Of a stretch of 64,000 bases of DNA, positions 16,301-25,169 are shown piece after piece. The notes below the pieces were generated by a model that saw nothing but the letters and a program-made list of their open reading frames with translations, had not been told where the DNA came from and searched no databases. This stretch comes from Chromatiales bacterium (lineage in GTDB: Bacteria; Pseudomonadota; Gammaproteobacteria; Steroidobacterales; GCA-2729495): assembly GCA_020351875.1 (NCBI GenBank), contig CP070671.1:2800828-2864827 (forward strand), given 5' to 3'. Each line of letters starts with the position of its first letter. The first letter of the stretch is position 1. Position numbers and translations under genes: made by a program.

Positions 16301-16987
16301 ATGGACGAACTGACCACAGTGGTGCGGGAAACGGGGCCGCAGCCCGATGCTGCGGTCATCTGGCTGCACGGGCTGGGGGCTGACGCATACGATTTCGAGC
16401 CGGTGGTCCCCATGCTGGCGCTGGGCACGGGACGGCCGCTGCGCTTCGTGTTTCCGAACGCGCCGGTGCGCCCGGTGACGCTCAATGCAGGCATGCAAAT
16501 GCGGGCCTGGTACGACATCGGTGACCTGGACCCGGACGGCCACCCGGAAGACGAAGCCGGGATTCGCCAGGCTGCGGCGAGCGTGGGCAATCTGCTGCAG
16601 GTCCAGATCGCGGCGGGCATCCCCGCCGGGCGGATCGTGTTGGGCGGCTTTTCCCAGGGTGGCGCGACCGCCCTGTTCACCGCGCTGCGTTTTCCGCAGC
16701 GCCTGGCCGGTGCAGTCGGGTTGTCGTGTTACCTGCCGTTAGCCAGGACCCTGGCGGAGGAGATCAGCGCGGCCAACCGGTCAACGCCGGTGTTTCAGGG
16801 ACACGGTGAAGCCGACCCGGTGGTGCCGGAATGGATCGGGCGAAGTTCCCACGAACAGCTGGTCGCGGCGGGCTGTGACGCCGCCTGGCGTACCTATCCG
16901 ATTCCGCACGCGGTGATCCCCGAGGAGCTGGCGGACGTGCGCGCGTTCCTGGACCGCTGCCTGCCTCCCATCACCGGCGCAGTTTGA
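16301..16987 (+). CDS. carboxylesterase / phospholipase-like hydrolase
   Basis: A 228-residue alpha/beta hydrolase of the carboxylesterase-2 (EstB/YpfH-like) family. The nucleophile elbow is GFSQGG, the acid lies in HGEADPVVP and the histidine in PIPHAVIPEE. An N-terminal WLHGLGAD oxyanion segment is present. Substrates of relatives are short-chain esters or acyl-protein thioesters. The start at 16301 is chosen because MDELTTVV precedes the first strand and because an upstream start would run into the arg promoter. Its last 17 bases overlap the convergent nudC gene. Confidence 0.88.
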   Translation: MDELTTVVRETGPQPDAAVIWLHGLGADAYDFEPVVPMLALGTGRPLRFVFPNAPVRPVTLNAGMQMRAWYDIGDLDPDGHPEDEAGIRQAAASVGNLLQVQIAAGIPAGRIVLGGFSQGGATALFTALRFPQRLAGAVGLSCYLPLARTLAEEISAANRSTPVFQGHGEADPVVPEWIGRSSHEQLVAAGCDAAWRTYPIPHAVIPEELADVRAFLDRCLPPITGAV

Positions 16988-17909
16988 GTGGCGGGCCTTC
17001 GATACCCAGTTCGCGCAGCGTCGTTCCGCCTGCGTCGAACCAGGTTTCAATCAGCCGGAAGGCCACGGAAGTCCGAGGCGGCAGCGTGACTTCGCGCGCC
17101 CCGATTTGTTCGCGCGTCAGCCAGCGGGCGTCTGCCAGCTCGCCGTCATTCAACCGGATCTCACTGGTGCTGGCTTCCGCATGGAAGCCAATCATCAGCG
17201 CGGCCGGAAACGGCCACGGTTGCGACGCGAAGTAGCGGCACGCGCCGACGCGCACGTTGGTCTCTTCGGCGACCTCGCGCCGCACCGCGTCTTCCAGGCT
17301 TTCGCCCGGCTCGATGAAGCCGGCGATGGTGGAGTAACGACCGTCCGGCCAGGTGGGCTGGCGCCCCAGCAGGCATTCATCGCCCCGATGCACGAGCACG
17401 ATCACCGCCGGATCCAGGCGCGGAAAGCTGCGATGTCCGCAAGCGCTGCTGGTGCAGGCCATCACGAAGCCGGCCTCCTGTGCCTGGTTGGGCGCGCCGC
17501 ACACGCCGCAGTGCCGGTGGTGGCCGCGCCAGTTCACCATCGCCCGCGCATAGGCCACCAGGGCTGCGTCAGCGGCCGGCAGTTCGCCCATGACCTCGCG
17601 CAGTTCGGCAAAGACCTGGCCCGGCGCCAGAACCGGTTCGTGTGAGGCTTCGAGTTCGGCGGCGAACAGCCACTGGTCGTCGCGCCGGCCCAGCAGGATC
17701 GCGTCGTCTGCCCCGGGCGACGCAGTGCCCAGCTCGGCAGCGGTCGGCAGGCATGCACCGGTTTTGTCCACGAGGCAGCGCTGTCGCCAGACCGGGACGA
17801 AGCGCGCCTGCGCGGACGCCAGCGCCGCGGCCAGCGCATCGGGGTCGACACGTACCGCCGTCGCCCGATCGAGATTGCTGCCGGCGAAGGGGATGTCGAC
17901 GTCAGTCAT
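16971..17909 (-). CDS. nudC: NAD+ diphosphatase / RNA deNADding enzyme NudC
   Basis: A 312-residue Nudix hydrolase. A four-cysteine zinc ribbon (HCGVCG ... CTSSACG) precedes the Nudix box GFIEPGESLEDAVRREVAEE. The NudC-specific SQPWPFP follows it. The enzyme hydrolyses NAD(H) to NMN and AMP and removes NAD caps from RNA. The stop lies inside the 3' end of the convergent esterase gene, and the gene follows the flhC-like gene by 21 bp, so they may be co-transcribed. Confidence 0.94.
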   Translation of the reverse strand: MTDVDIPFAGSNLDRATAVRVDPDALAAALASAQARFVPVWRQRCLVDKTGACLPTAAELGTASPGADDAILLGRRDDQWLFAAELEASHEPVLAPGQVFAELREVMGELPAADAALVAYARAMVNWRGHHRHCGVCGAPNQAQEAGFVMACTSSACGHRSFPRLDPAVIVLVHRGDECLLGRQPTWPDGRYSTIAGFIEPGESLEDAVRREVAEETNVRVGACRYFASQPWPFPAALMIGFHAEASTSEIRLNDGELADARWLTREQIGAREVTLPPRTSVAFRLIETWFDAGGTTLRELGIEGPPLKLRR

Positions 17910-17930
17910 CGGCGACCGCCGCCGGGCCAG

Positions 17931-18512
17931 CTACGGGGATCCGGTGGCACGCCGTCCCTGTTGTTCGCGCAGCTCGCAAGCCGGGCAGTGTTCGTAATCC
18001 AGCGCATAGCGATCCTGAACGTAGGGCGCATCGCACCCCGCGCACCACGCGAAGTACAGCTCCCCTGTGACCAGCAACGCATGATAGAGGTTCCAGGCCC
18101 ATTCGAAGGACAGCGTCGGCCGGGATTCGAGTAACTGGTAGAGCTCGTAGGCCTGGCAGACCCGCTGCGCGATCTCGACCTGGGAAGCGGCATCGCCCCC
18201 GGTGATCTGTCCTTCGCCCGTCACCCGGGCTGCCCGGCAATAGACGTAGAGCGTCGCCAGCCGGGTCGTCTCCGCCTGGCGCTCCGCGCTGCTGACGAAG
18301 GGCGCGACCTGGCGGGGCGATTTGCCGCGGCGCCGCCGTAGCGGTGGCCGTCCCGTGTCCCGGCAGTAGCTCGCAACCAGCTTGCGCACCCGGTCTTCGG
18401 TGAACCCGGTGCATGCCCGGATGGTGCCGGTCCGGGCCTCGTGGCGGATCATTCGCATCGCGAGGTCGAACTTTTCCATCTCACCCGCATATCGGTCGTC
18501 TGTCACTCGCAT
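17931..18512 (-). CDS. FlhC-like transcriptional regulator
   Basis: A 193-residue FlhC-type protein. The helical N-terminal half holds a likely DNA-binding segment (about residues 24-50; ACTGFTEDRVRKLVASYC). The C-terminal part has four cysteines (157, 160, 176, 179) as CAGC and CPAC, the zinc site of FlhC. In E. coli FlhC pairs with FlhD to switch on flagellar operons. Here the flhD-like partner is divergent instead of upstream in one operon. The ATG at 18512 is preferred because AGGGAGAAG lies upstream; GTG at 18533 would add seven residues. No flagellar gene is in the window. Confidence 0.82.
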   Translation of the reverse strand: MRVTDDRYAGEMEKFDLAMRMIRHEARTGTIRACTGFTEDRVRKLVASYCRDTGRPPLRRRRGKSPRQVAPFVSSAERQAETTRLATLYVYCRAARVTGEGQITGGDAASQVEIAQRVCQAYELYQLLESRPTLSFEWAWNLYHALLVTGELYFAWCAGCDAPYVQDRYALDYEHCPACELREQQGRRATGSP

Positions 18513-18633
18513 CGTGATTCTTCTCCCTTTCACCGGAAACGGGCGTGAGGCCCAAATCGAAGCTGTTTTTACCTTTTATGGTCGAAAATTCCCATATATA
18601 GTAATCCAGTGCTCAGAATCGGGGAGTTGGCTA
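18513..18633. promoter_or_regulatory. divergent flhC-like / flhD-like promoter region
   Basis: This 121-bp spacer is AT-rich at 18555-18610, in contrast to its surroundings. A TATAGT -10 (18597-18602) points to the flhD-like gene, whose GGGGAG ribosome-binding site lies at 18621-18626. A promoter for flhC must be here too but no clear -35/-10 pair stands out. Confidence 0.5.
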
Positions 18634-19239
18634 ATGCGGTGTGAAGCTCTGGATAAGCACTTTTTTACCGAGGTTCGGGACCTGAACGTCGCGTTCCTGC
18701 GCCTGCTGGCCGACCCGAGGGCCGGCGAGGTGGGCCTCGAAATGCTGGACCTCGACCCGCAGAGCGCCCAGGCGCTCGCGGCACTGGATACCGCGGAACG
18801 CCGGCGGCTGGCCACGGTGCCCGTGCCGCTGGCGGGCCTGCGGACCTTGCCGCTGCCCGCCGCGGTTGCAGACCAGGCGCCGTTGCCCGGGACCCTGGAG
18901 CCGGGCTGGTGGCTGGCGGCCAGTTCCTTTGCCGCCGGCCTGCTGACCTACCTGTGGCAACTGGCGCGGCACCAGCCCGTGGCCGCGGCCCTGTGTGTCG
19001 GTCCGGGACAGGGGCGGGTGCAGCGCTTGGCCGCGCTGAGTTTCGACACGATCCAGCACTGTGCGCCGCTGGCCGCTGCGCAATTGCGCGCACGCCGCAT
19101 CTTTAGTCCCGAACTGCTCTCGCCGTTGCTGCAGGACGTGTGCACCCGGGCCGACGGCTGGCGCCCGGTCGGACTCGACCTGATTCCGCTGGGCCTGGCG
19201 GGCCTGCGGCCGCCCCGTCACCATCGGCAGCGCCCATGA
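18634..19239 (+). CDS. FlhD-like protein with C-terminal extension
   Basis: A 201-residue protein. Residues 5-72 match the FlhD pattern: EVRDLNVAFLRLL and then LDPQSAQALAALDTAERRRLA align with E. coli FlhD stretches DINLSYLLLAQRL and INEEMATTLAALTLPQMVKLA. FlhD is normally about 115 residues. The extra part (about 85-201) includes a segment (RH-x14-RVQRLAAL, 112-135) that resembles the DNA-binding stretch of the neighbouring FlhC-like protein (RH-x16-RVRKLVAS). It starts at 18634 with a good ribosome-binding site. It is either a FlhD with an added domain or a FlhD/FlhC mosaic. The assignment rests on visual alignment. Confidence 0.62.
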   Translation: MRCEALDKHFFTEVRDLNVAFLRLLADPRAGEVGLEMLDLDPQSAQALAALDTAERRRLATVPVPLAGLRTLPLPAAVADQAPLPGTLEPGWWLAASSFAAGLLTYLWQLARHQPVAAALCVGPGQGRVQRLAALSFDTIQHCAPLAAAQLRARRIFSPELLSPLLQDVCTRADGWRPVGLDLIPLGLAGLRPPRHHRQRP

Positions 19240-19303
19240 CATAACCGCCGCGGTCCGAATCGCCCTTGGCCTGTTGTTCCCTGGACGGGCAGAATGGGCG
19301 GTC

Positions 19304-20257
19304 ATGCACGCTCTCGAGATTCGCCAGCTGACCAAGACCTACGCGAACGGCGTGCGCGCGCTGGACGGGATCGACCTGGCCGTGGAAGAGGGCGACTTTT
19401 TTGCGCTGCTCGGCCCGAACGGCGCCGGCAAAACCACCGCCATCGGCATCGTTACCTCGCTAGTGAACAAGACCTCCGGCGAGGTCGCGGTGTTCGGCCA
19501 CAGTCTCGACTCCGACCTTGCCGCTGCGAAGAGCTGCCTGGGAGTGGTGCCCCAGGAAATCAACCTGAACCAGTTCGACCGGCTCGACAACATTGTGGTG
19601 AACCAGGCGGGCTTTTACGGTGTGCCACGGCCAGAGGCGCGCCGCCGGGCGCAGGAAGTGCTCGAACAGATGCAGCTCTGGGACCGGCGCGACGACATCG
19701 CGCGCAACCTGTCCGGCGGCATGAAACGCCGACTGATGATTGCGCGGGCGCTGGTCCACGGGCCGCGATTATTGATACTCGATGAACCGACGGCCGGTGT
19801 GGACATCGAAATCCGGCGCTCGATGTGGCAATTCCTGCGCGAAATCAACGAGCAGGGCACCACGATCATCCTGACCACGCACTACCTGGAAGAAGCGGAA
19901 AATCTATGCCGGCACGTCGGCATCATCGACCAGGGCAAGATCGTTGCGAACGACCGAATGACGTCGATCCTGATGCGGCTGCACCGGGAGATATTCGTGT
20001 TGACCACGCGCGAGCCCGTGGTGGCCTTGCCGTTGTTCGACGCGTTCGACGTGAGGCTGTTGAACGAGCGCGAGCTGCAGGTCGAGATTACCCGCAACCA
20101 GGACCTGAACGGGCTGTTCCGCGTGTTGAGCAGTGCGGGCATCAACGTGATCAGCATGCGCAACAAATCCAACCGCCTGGAGGAAGTCTTCTTTCGCCTT
20201 ACCGAACGCAGTGGCGACGAAGAAGAGTTGCAGCCGGCCGCCGCGAGGGCGTCGTGA
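19304..20257 (+). CDS. ABC-2 transporter ATP-binding protein (YadG-like)
   Basis: A 317-residue ABC ATPase. Walker A is GPNGAGKTT, the Q-loop VVPQEINLN, the signature NLSGGMKRR, Walker B LLILDEP, and the switch histidine is in LTTHYLEEAE. The YadG-like C-terminal extension carries a second small domain to about 310. It powers the membrane partner that overlaps it by GTGA. Relatives export unknown substrates. The ATG at 19304 starts MHALEIRQLTK, the usual first strand; ten upstream in-frame residues are rejected. Confidence 0.9.
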   Translation: MHALEIRQLTKTYANGVRALDGIDLAVEEGDFFALLGPNGAGKTTAIGIVTSLVNKTSGEVAVFGHSLDSDLAAAKSCLGVVPQEINLNQFDRLDNIVVNQAGFYGVPRPEARRRAQEVLEQMQLWDRRDDIARNLSGGMKRRLMIARALVHGPRLLILDEPTAGVDIEIRRSMWQFLREINEQGTTIILTTHYLEEAENLCRHVGIIDQGKIVANDRMTSILMRLHREIFVLTTREPVVALPLFDAFDVRLLNERELQVEITRNQDLNGLFRVLSSAGINVISMRNKSNRLEEVFFRLTERSGDEEELQPAAARAS

Positions 20258-21027
20258 ACCTGCAGGGCCAGCTCATCAGCCTCGGCACGCTGGGCAACAA
20301 GGAGTTCCAGCGCGTGATGCGAATCTGGGTCCAGACACTGGTACCGCCGGCCATCACGATGACGCTGTACTTCCTGATCTTCGGCACGCTGATCGGCCGG
20401 CGTATCGGCCAGATGTCGGGCTTCAACTACATGGAGTACATCGCCCCGGGCCTGATCCTGATGTCCGTGATCACGAATTCCTACGGCAACGTGGTGTCGT
20501 CGTTTTTCAGCGCGAAGTACAACCGCCATCTCGAGGAGATGCTGGTGTCGCCGATGCCGAACTGGGCCATCGTGGTCGGCCACATGCTCGGTGGCATGGT
20601 TCGCGGCCTGCTCGTCGGCATGGTCGTGACAGTGGTTGCGCTGTTCTTTACCCGCCTCCCGGTCTACAACGCGTTCGTTGCCGTCAGTGTCATTATCCTG
20701 ACGTCGGCCGTGTTTTCCCTCGGCGGCCTGATCAATGCGATCTTCGCGCGCAAGTTCGACGACGTGTCCATCATTCCGTCCTTCGTATTGGCGCCGCTGA
20801 CCTACCTCGGCGGTGTGTTCTACTCTGTGTCCCTGTTGCCGGATTTCGCCCAGCAGTTGTCGTTGCTGAATCCGATCCTGTACATGGTCAATGCGTTTCG
20901 TTTCGGGGTGCTCGGTGTGTCGGATATCAGCATCGGGACTGCCTACCTGATCATCCTGGCCTTCCTGGTCGGCCTGTTCACGCTGAGCCTCGTCTTGATC
21001 CATCGCGGCGTCGGCATACGCGACTGA
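20254..21027 (+). CDS. ABC-2 type permease (YadH-like)
   Basis: A 257-residue membrane protein with about six hydrophobic segments of the ABC-2 fold (LVPPAITMTLYFLIFG; ILTSAVFSLGGLINAIF; FLVGLFTLSLVLIH). It starts with GTG at 20254, whose last bases form the stop of the ATPase gene (GTGA), and thereby forms a two-gene exporter with it. Length and order match YadGH of E. coli. The substrate is unknown. Confidence 0.88.
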   Translation: MNLQGQLISLGTLGNKEFQRVMRIWVQTLVPPAITMTLYFLIFGTLIGRRIGQMSGFNYMEYIAPGLILMSVITNSYGNVVSSFFSAKYNRHLEEMLVSPMPNWAIVVGHMLGGMVRGLLVGMVVTVVALFFTRLPVYNAFVAVSVIILTSAVFSLGGLINAIFARKFDDVSIIPSFVLAPLTYLGGVFYSVSLLPDFAQQLSLLNPILYMVNAFRFGVLGVSDISIGTAYLIILAFLVGLFTLSLVLIHRGVGIRD

Positions 21028-21040
21028 GGCTGCCGGGTAA

Positions 21041-21709
21041 ATGTGTGGCCGCTTCGCCTTTTTTTCCCCGCGCGAAGCCGTGCAGGAACTGTTCGGCGTT
21101 GAGTGTCCCGGCGAACTGGAACCGCGTTACAACATTGCGCCGACGCAGCCGGTGGCGGCTTTGCGGGCGGGTGAAGCGGCAACCCCCGAGTTCGCCATGC
21201 TGCGCTGGGGACTGGTGCCGGGCTGGGCGAAGGACCCGGCTATCGGCAATCGGCTGATCAACGCGCGGCTGGAAACAGCCGCGGACAAGCCCGCATTCCG
21301 GACCGCATTCCGGCGCCGGCGTTGCGCGGTACTCGCCGACGGTTTCTACGAGTGGCAAGTGCAGCCGGATGGCCCGAAGCAGCCCTGGTTCATTACGACG
21401 GCCGGCGGTGGGCCCTTCCTGATGGCAGGTTTGTGGGAGCACTGGGACAAGGGCGTCGCACCGATGCAGAGCTGCACGCTGCTGACGACGGAGGCCACCG
21501 GGGACATGCGCCAGGTCCACGGCCGCATGCCCGTGATCCTGCCGCGGCAGGCCCTCGAGCCCTGGCTGACGGCGGCGGGCAGCGACGGGGCTCTGGAGGT
21601 GCTGGACAGTCTGGGAAATATCGAGCTGCGCATGCAGCCGGTCAGCCGCGCCGTGAACAGCCCGGCCCACGAAGGCGCAGACCTGATCCGGCCGATCAGC
21701 GGCGCGTGA
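21041..21709 (+). CDS. abasic-site DNA-protein crosslinking protein (YedK/HMCES)
   Basis: A 222-residue SRAP-domain protein. The second residue is the catalytic cysteine (MCGRF), exposed after removal of methionine. NARLETA, GFYEWQ and HGRMPVIL hold the conserved Asn, Glu and His. It forms a thiazolidine link with abasic sites in single-stranded DNA, protecting them during replication. It lies 13 bp after the exporter and is followed by convergent gspB. Confidence 0.94.
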   Translation: MCGRFAFFSPREAVQELFGVECPGELEPRYNIAPTQPVAALRAGEAATPEFAMLRWGLVPGWAKDPAIGNRLINARLETAADKPAFRTAFRRRRCAVLADGFYEWQVQPDGPKQPWFITTAGGGPFLMAGLWEHWDKGVAPMQSCTLLTTEATGDMRQVHGRMPVILPRQALEPWLTAAGSDGALEVLDSLGNIELRMQPVSRAVNSPAHEGADLIRPISGA

Positions 21710-21734
21710 TGGAGACGTCGTTGGCAGCGCTGCG

Positions 21735-22403
21735 TCAGCGGGTCAGCACGAACTCGTTGCCCTGGTGGTTCAATACCACGCCGTCCGTGGTGATGTTCAG
21801 CACGCGCGGGCCTTCCTTCAGGGTTTGGCCTTCCCGATATTTGCTCATGTTGATGAACACGAAGCGCTCGTTCGGCACCTCGCTGTAAACATGAATGTCC
21901 AGGCGCAAAGGCTGCATTTCCAGACGCCCTTCCAGAACCAGCGCTTCCATGGTCGGCAGCCCGGCGTCCGCGCTGCCCGCCGGGGTTGATGGGGCTGGCA
22001 CTGGTGGCGGCGGCGCCGCGACCATGCCTGCCGCCGGCCGTTCTGACGTTGCCATCGCAACCGTGGCTGCCGCTTCGGCTTCGGCAGGGTCCGCCACTTC
22101 TTCCGCCAGCGGCCGGATGTCTTCGCGCTTCGGCGCCGTCAGGGCCGGCCGGCGCGACGGCGCAGGTGTGGCCCTGGGCACCGGGGCCGGTTGCACCGTG
22201 CGCGCACGCGGTGGCGTGTCGTCCCCGCGCATCAGGAGCGCAGCGATCAGCACTGCGTTAATGCCCAATATCGCGATCACCGTCAGCAGCCAGCGATGGG
22301 TGGTTTTTTTTGGCGGCCGGTAACCCGCGTCCCCGATGCCCGGCGTAGCTTGTTGCTGGCGCTCCCGTTCGCTTTTGCGCAGCGCGTCGAGGATGAAAGA
22401 CAT
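21735..22403 (-). CDS. gspB: general secretion pathway protein B-like
   Basis: A 222-residue bitopic protein. A short cytoplasmic N terminus (MSFILDALRKSERER, the GspB hallmark) precedes a transmembrane helix (about 38-58), a long Pro/Ala-rich periplasmic linker and a conserved C-terminal domain from about 150 (LDIHVYSEVPNERFVFINM, RVLNITTDGVVLNHQG). With its partner GspA it inserts the type II secretin into the peptidoglycan. It follows the gspA-like gene by 4 bp. No other type II secretion gene is in the window. Confidence 0.87.
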   Translation of the reverse strand: MSFILDALRKSERERQQQATPGIGDAGYRPPKKTTHRWLLTVIAILGINAVLIAALLMRGDDTPPRARTVQPAPVPRATPAPSRRPALTAPKREDIRPLAEEVADPAEAEAAATVAMATSERPAAGMVAAPPPPVPAPSTPAGSADAGLPTMEALVLEGRLEMQPLRLDIHVYSEVPNERFVFINMSKYREGQTLKEGPRVLNITTDGVVLNHQGNEFVLTR

Positions 22404-22407
22404 GGGG

Positions 22408-24096
22408 TTAGTTGGCTCGTGCCAGCCGTGGCCGGTTTTCGGCTCCGAGGTCCGTGTTCATTGCGATCTGCGTCTGCTGGCCTACCAGGCCGTCGACTGT
22501 CAGGCGGCGCTCTTTCTGATACTCGCGCACCTGCGCTTCCAGGCTTTCGTCGAACAGGTCCGAATCTTCCGCGACGACGGGCGTGCCGTGAATCGCGTTC
22601 AGTGATGCCCTGATCCACAGGACGTCGGGATCGCGCATACCCGGGAAAAAGGACTTCACGACCCCGATCTGGGGGCGCCAGAGCAGCAGGTATTCGCCAA
22701 ACCAGTAATCGTTGAGCTGGGCAGTGGGCACCCGGTGCTGGTCCTTGCCGATGGTCAGCACCGCGTTCTCGTCGCTGAGGCCCGACAGCACCACCTGGTG
22801 TTGCAGGCCGTCATCACCGCGCAGCGTCAGGATCACCGGCCGGTCCAGGCCCCGCACCTGGGACAGCGAGCCTCGCTGGAACAGGCAGTAGAGCTGATTG
22901 CTCTCGGCCTGCTTGCAGGCCTGCTTCGTCCCGCGTTCGTACTTCACGTTCCACAAACCCAGCAGGGTTTGGAAAGCCCGGTCTGTGCTGGTGCGCTCGG
23001 CATTCGCCGTCAGCACCGCGCCCAGGGCCACCAGCGGCTCATCTGTCTGCAGTTCGTCCGTCAGCACCGGGCCGGCCGGTGCACGGAGGACTTCAGTGGG
23101 GGCCGGTATCGGCTCGGCGGCTGGTGGAGCCGGATCAGGCAGGGTTGCGGATGGCGGCGTCACGGTTGCGACCGGCGGTGCCGCGTCGGGTGCCCGACCC
23201 TGGTTCAGGAACCAGGCGCCCGCCACGATTGCCAGCGCCACCGTTGCCCCGATCCAGGCCGGCCGCTGCCAGCCCCGGCGCCGGTGTCCGCCGCCATACA
23301 CTTCGCCCGCCGCGCCGCTCACCAGCGCGGGTGTCACGGTGCGCGAGTCCCGCGTGAACGCGCCGAGCAGCGCGCGGTCTGCAATCACGTTAATCATTCG
23401 CGGCACGCCGCCGGAACGGCGGTACAGGTCGCGCTTGGCGGGACCGGTAAAGATCTCGCCCACGGCCCCGGCGACGCGCAGACGATGATCGACGTACTCG
23501 ATCGTCTCTTCACGGTTCAGCGGTTCCAGGTGATACCGGCCAGTGATGCGTTGCGCGAGCTGGCGCATGTCGTTGCGCGCCAGCAGGTCGCGCAGCTCTG
23601 GCTGCCCGATCAGGATGATCTGCAGCAATTTCTGCTTGGTGGTTTCGAGATTGGTCAGCAGGCGCACCTGCTCCAGCACATCGACACGCAGGTTCTGGGC
23701 TTCGTCCACGATCAGGATGGTGCGTCGCCCGCGGCCATGGTTGCCCAGCAGGAACGCATTCAGGGCCGTCGTCAGCGCCTTGATGCTGTCACGCTGCTTC
23801 GGCAGCGCGATGCCGAGTTCTTCGCAGATCGCGTTCAGGAATTCCGTGCGGGACAACTGCGGATTCAGAATCAGCGCCACGTCCGCGCTGTCCGGCAGCT
23901 GTTGCAGCAGGCTGCGCACCAACGTGGTCTTGCCGGTGCCCACCTCGCCCGTCAACTGGATAAAGCCGCCGCTCTCGTTCACGCCGTACAGCAGGTGAGC
24001 GAGGCCCTCGGTGTGGCGCTCGCTCATGAACAGGTAACGCGGATCGGGCGTTATCGAGAATGGCTTCTCGTTCAGACCGAAGAAGCTGGTGTACAT
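22408..24096 (-). CDS. GspA/ExeA-like AAA ATPase with peptidoglycan-binding domain
   Basis: A 562-residue protein. An N-terminal AAA domain (Walker A GEVGTGKTT at about residue 52; Walker B TILIVDEAQ) starts with the MYTSFFGLNEKPFSITPDP signature of ExeA. A transmembrane segment (about 272-290) and a proline-rich stretch follow. The C terminus (about 490-550) is a peptidoglycan-binding domain (VREYQKERRLTVDGLVGQQT). It works with GspB to open the cell wall for the secretin. The two genes form a pair on the minus strand. Confidence 0.88.
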   Translation of the reverse strand: MYTSFFGLNEKPFSITPDPRYLFMSERHTEGLAHLLYGVNESGGFIQLTGEVGTGKTTLVRSLLQQLPDSADVALILNPQLSRTEFLNAICEELGIALPKQRDSIKALTTALNAFLLGNHGRGRRTILIVDEAQNLRVDVLEQVRLLTNLETTKQKLLQIILIGQPELRDLLARNDMRQLAQRITGRYHLEPLNREETIEYVDHRLRVAGAVGEIFTGPAKRDLYRRSGGVPRMINVIADRALLGAFTRDSRTVTPALVSGAAGEVYGGGHRRRGWQRPAWIGATVALAIVAGAWFLNQGRAPDAAPPVATVTPPSATLPDPAPPAAEPIPAPTEVLRAPAGPVLTDELQTDEPLVALGAVLTANAERTSTDRAFQTLLGLWNVKYERGTKQACKQAESNQLYCLFQRGSLSQVRGLDRPVILTLRGDDGLQHQVVLSGLSDENAVLTIGKDQHRVPTAQLNDYWFGEYLLLWRPQIGVVKSFFPGMRDPDVLWIRASLNAIHGTPVVAEDSDLFDESLEAQVREYQKERRLTVDGLVGQQTQIAMNTDLGAENRPRLARAN

Positions 24097-24163
24097 CTCG
24101 CCTTTACCGAAGGTGGAACCGCTATTCTACCAGCAGCACCCGCTTCGCGCGGCCTGGCACCCG

Positions 24164-25054
24164 TCAGTGGTCGCGCTCGGCGATGACCCGGGCCAGGTAT
24201 GCCAAGTAATTGGCACCGGCGCCGAAGGGCTCCAGCTGTGCCAGCGCGGTCTCCAGCAATTCCGCCACCCGGGCCCGGGCATGCTCCATGCCGAACAGGG
24301 CGGGATAGGTGGCCTTGTTGCGGGCTTCATCGGCGCCTTGCTGCTTGCCGATAACGTCCGTTTCGCCCTCGACATCCAGGATGTCGTCACGGATCTGGAA
24401 GGCCAGGCCCAGCGCATCGGCGAAGCGTTCCAGCGCGTGCTCCCGCTCGATGTCGGGCTGTGGCGGGCAGGCCGCCGCCGACAGAATACTGACGCGGATC
24501 AGGCGGCCGGTCTTCAGCCGGTACATGTGCTCCAGTTCGGCGGCATCCAGTCGCGTGCCTTCCGACGCCAGGTCGATGGCCTGACCCCCGGTCATGCCTT
24601 CGGAGCCGCAGGCATCGGCCAGCAGGCGGACCAGCGTGACCTGCGCGCCCGGGTGGGCAGTCAGGGCCGGGTCGCTGCTCAGCACGTGAAAGGCCAGCGG
24701 TTGCATTGCATCCGCGGCGAGTATCGCGGTGGCTTCATCGAAGGCCTTGTGCACGGTGGGCCGGCCGCGGCGCAGATCATCGTCGTCCATTGCCGGCAGG
24801 TCGTCGTGGACCAGGGAAAACGCGTGCATCAGTTCGATGGCGACGGAGGGGGCATCGAGCATCTCCGGGTCGGTCCCCAGCGCCTCGCCGGTCGCGTACA
24901 CGAGCAGGGGCCGGATGCGTTTGCCGCCGCCCAGCACCGAGTAGCGCATCGCTTCGTGCAGGCGACGCGGTGCCGTATCAAGATCAGGCAGCCAGCGGTC
25001 CAGCGCCGCTTCGATGCGCGCCTGGTAGTGCTCCGTTTTGTCGGTTTCGTCCAT
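24164..25054 (-). CDS. ispA: short-chain polyprenyl diphosphate synthase (IspA-type)
   Basis: A 296-residue prenyltransferase. The first aspartate-rich motif is HDDLPAMDDDD followed by LRRGRPT, and the second DDILDVEG. The DDxxxxD arrangement is that of bacterial farnesyl/geranyl diphosphate synthases. It condenses IPP with DMAPP or GPP. The start at MDETDKTEHYQ is chosen; longer in-frame N termini run into the region upstream of mvaD. It is divergent from the mevalonate genes (115-bp gap), and the two likely share regulation. No MEP-pathway gene such as dxs follows here. Confidence 0.92.
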   Translation of the reverse strand: MDETDKTEHYQARIEAALDRWLPDLDTAPRRLHEAMRYSVLGGGKRIRPLLVYATGEALGTDPEMLDAPSVAIELMHAFSLVHDDLPAMDDDDLRRGRPTVHKAFDEATAILAADAMQPLAFHVLSSDPALTAHPGAQVTLVRLLADACGSEGMTGGQAIDLASEGTRLDAAELEHMYRLKTGRLIRVSILSAAACPPQPDIEREHALERFADALGLAFQIRDDILDVEGETDVIGKQQGADEARNKATYPALFGMEHARARVAELLETALAQLEPFGAGANYLAYLARVIAERDH

Positions 25055-25169
25055 CCTGAACCTGTTTGCGCATGCGGCGCAAAGCATAGTCGCTGTTGCG
25101 CCGGCTACCAAACCGGCGGGCTGCAGGCGTCTATAATGCCGCTCCCGCCGCTGCGAGATTCCCCTGCCG

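Noticed and set aside
22304..22311. run of eight T as a possible terminator or slippage site
   Set aside because: It lies inside the gspB coding frame (Lys-Lys-Thr-Thr codons on the minus strand) without a stem next to it; no second frame downstream continues a product.
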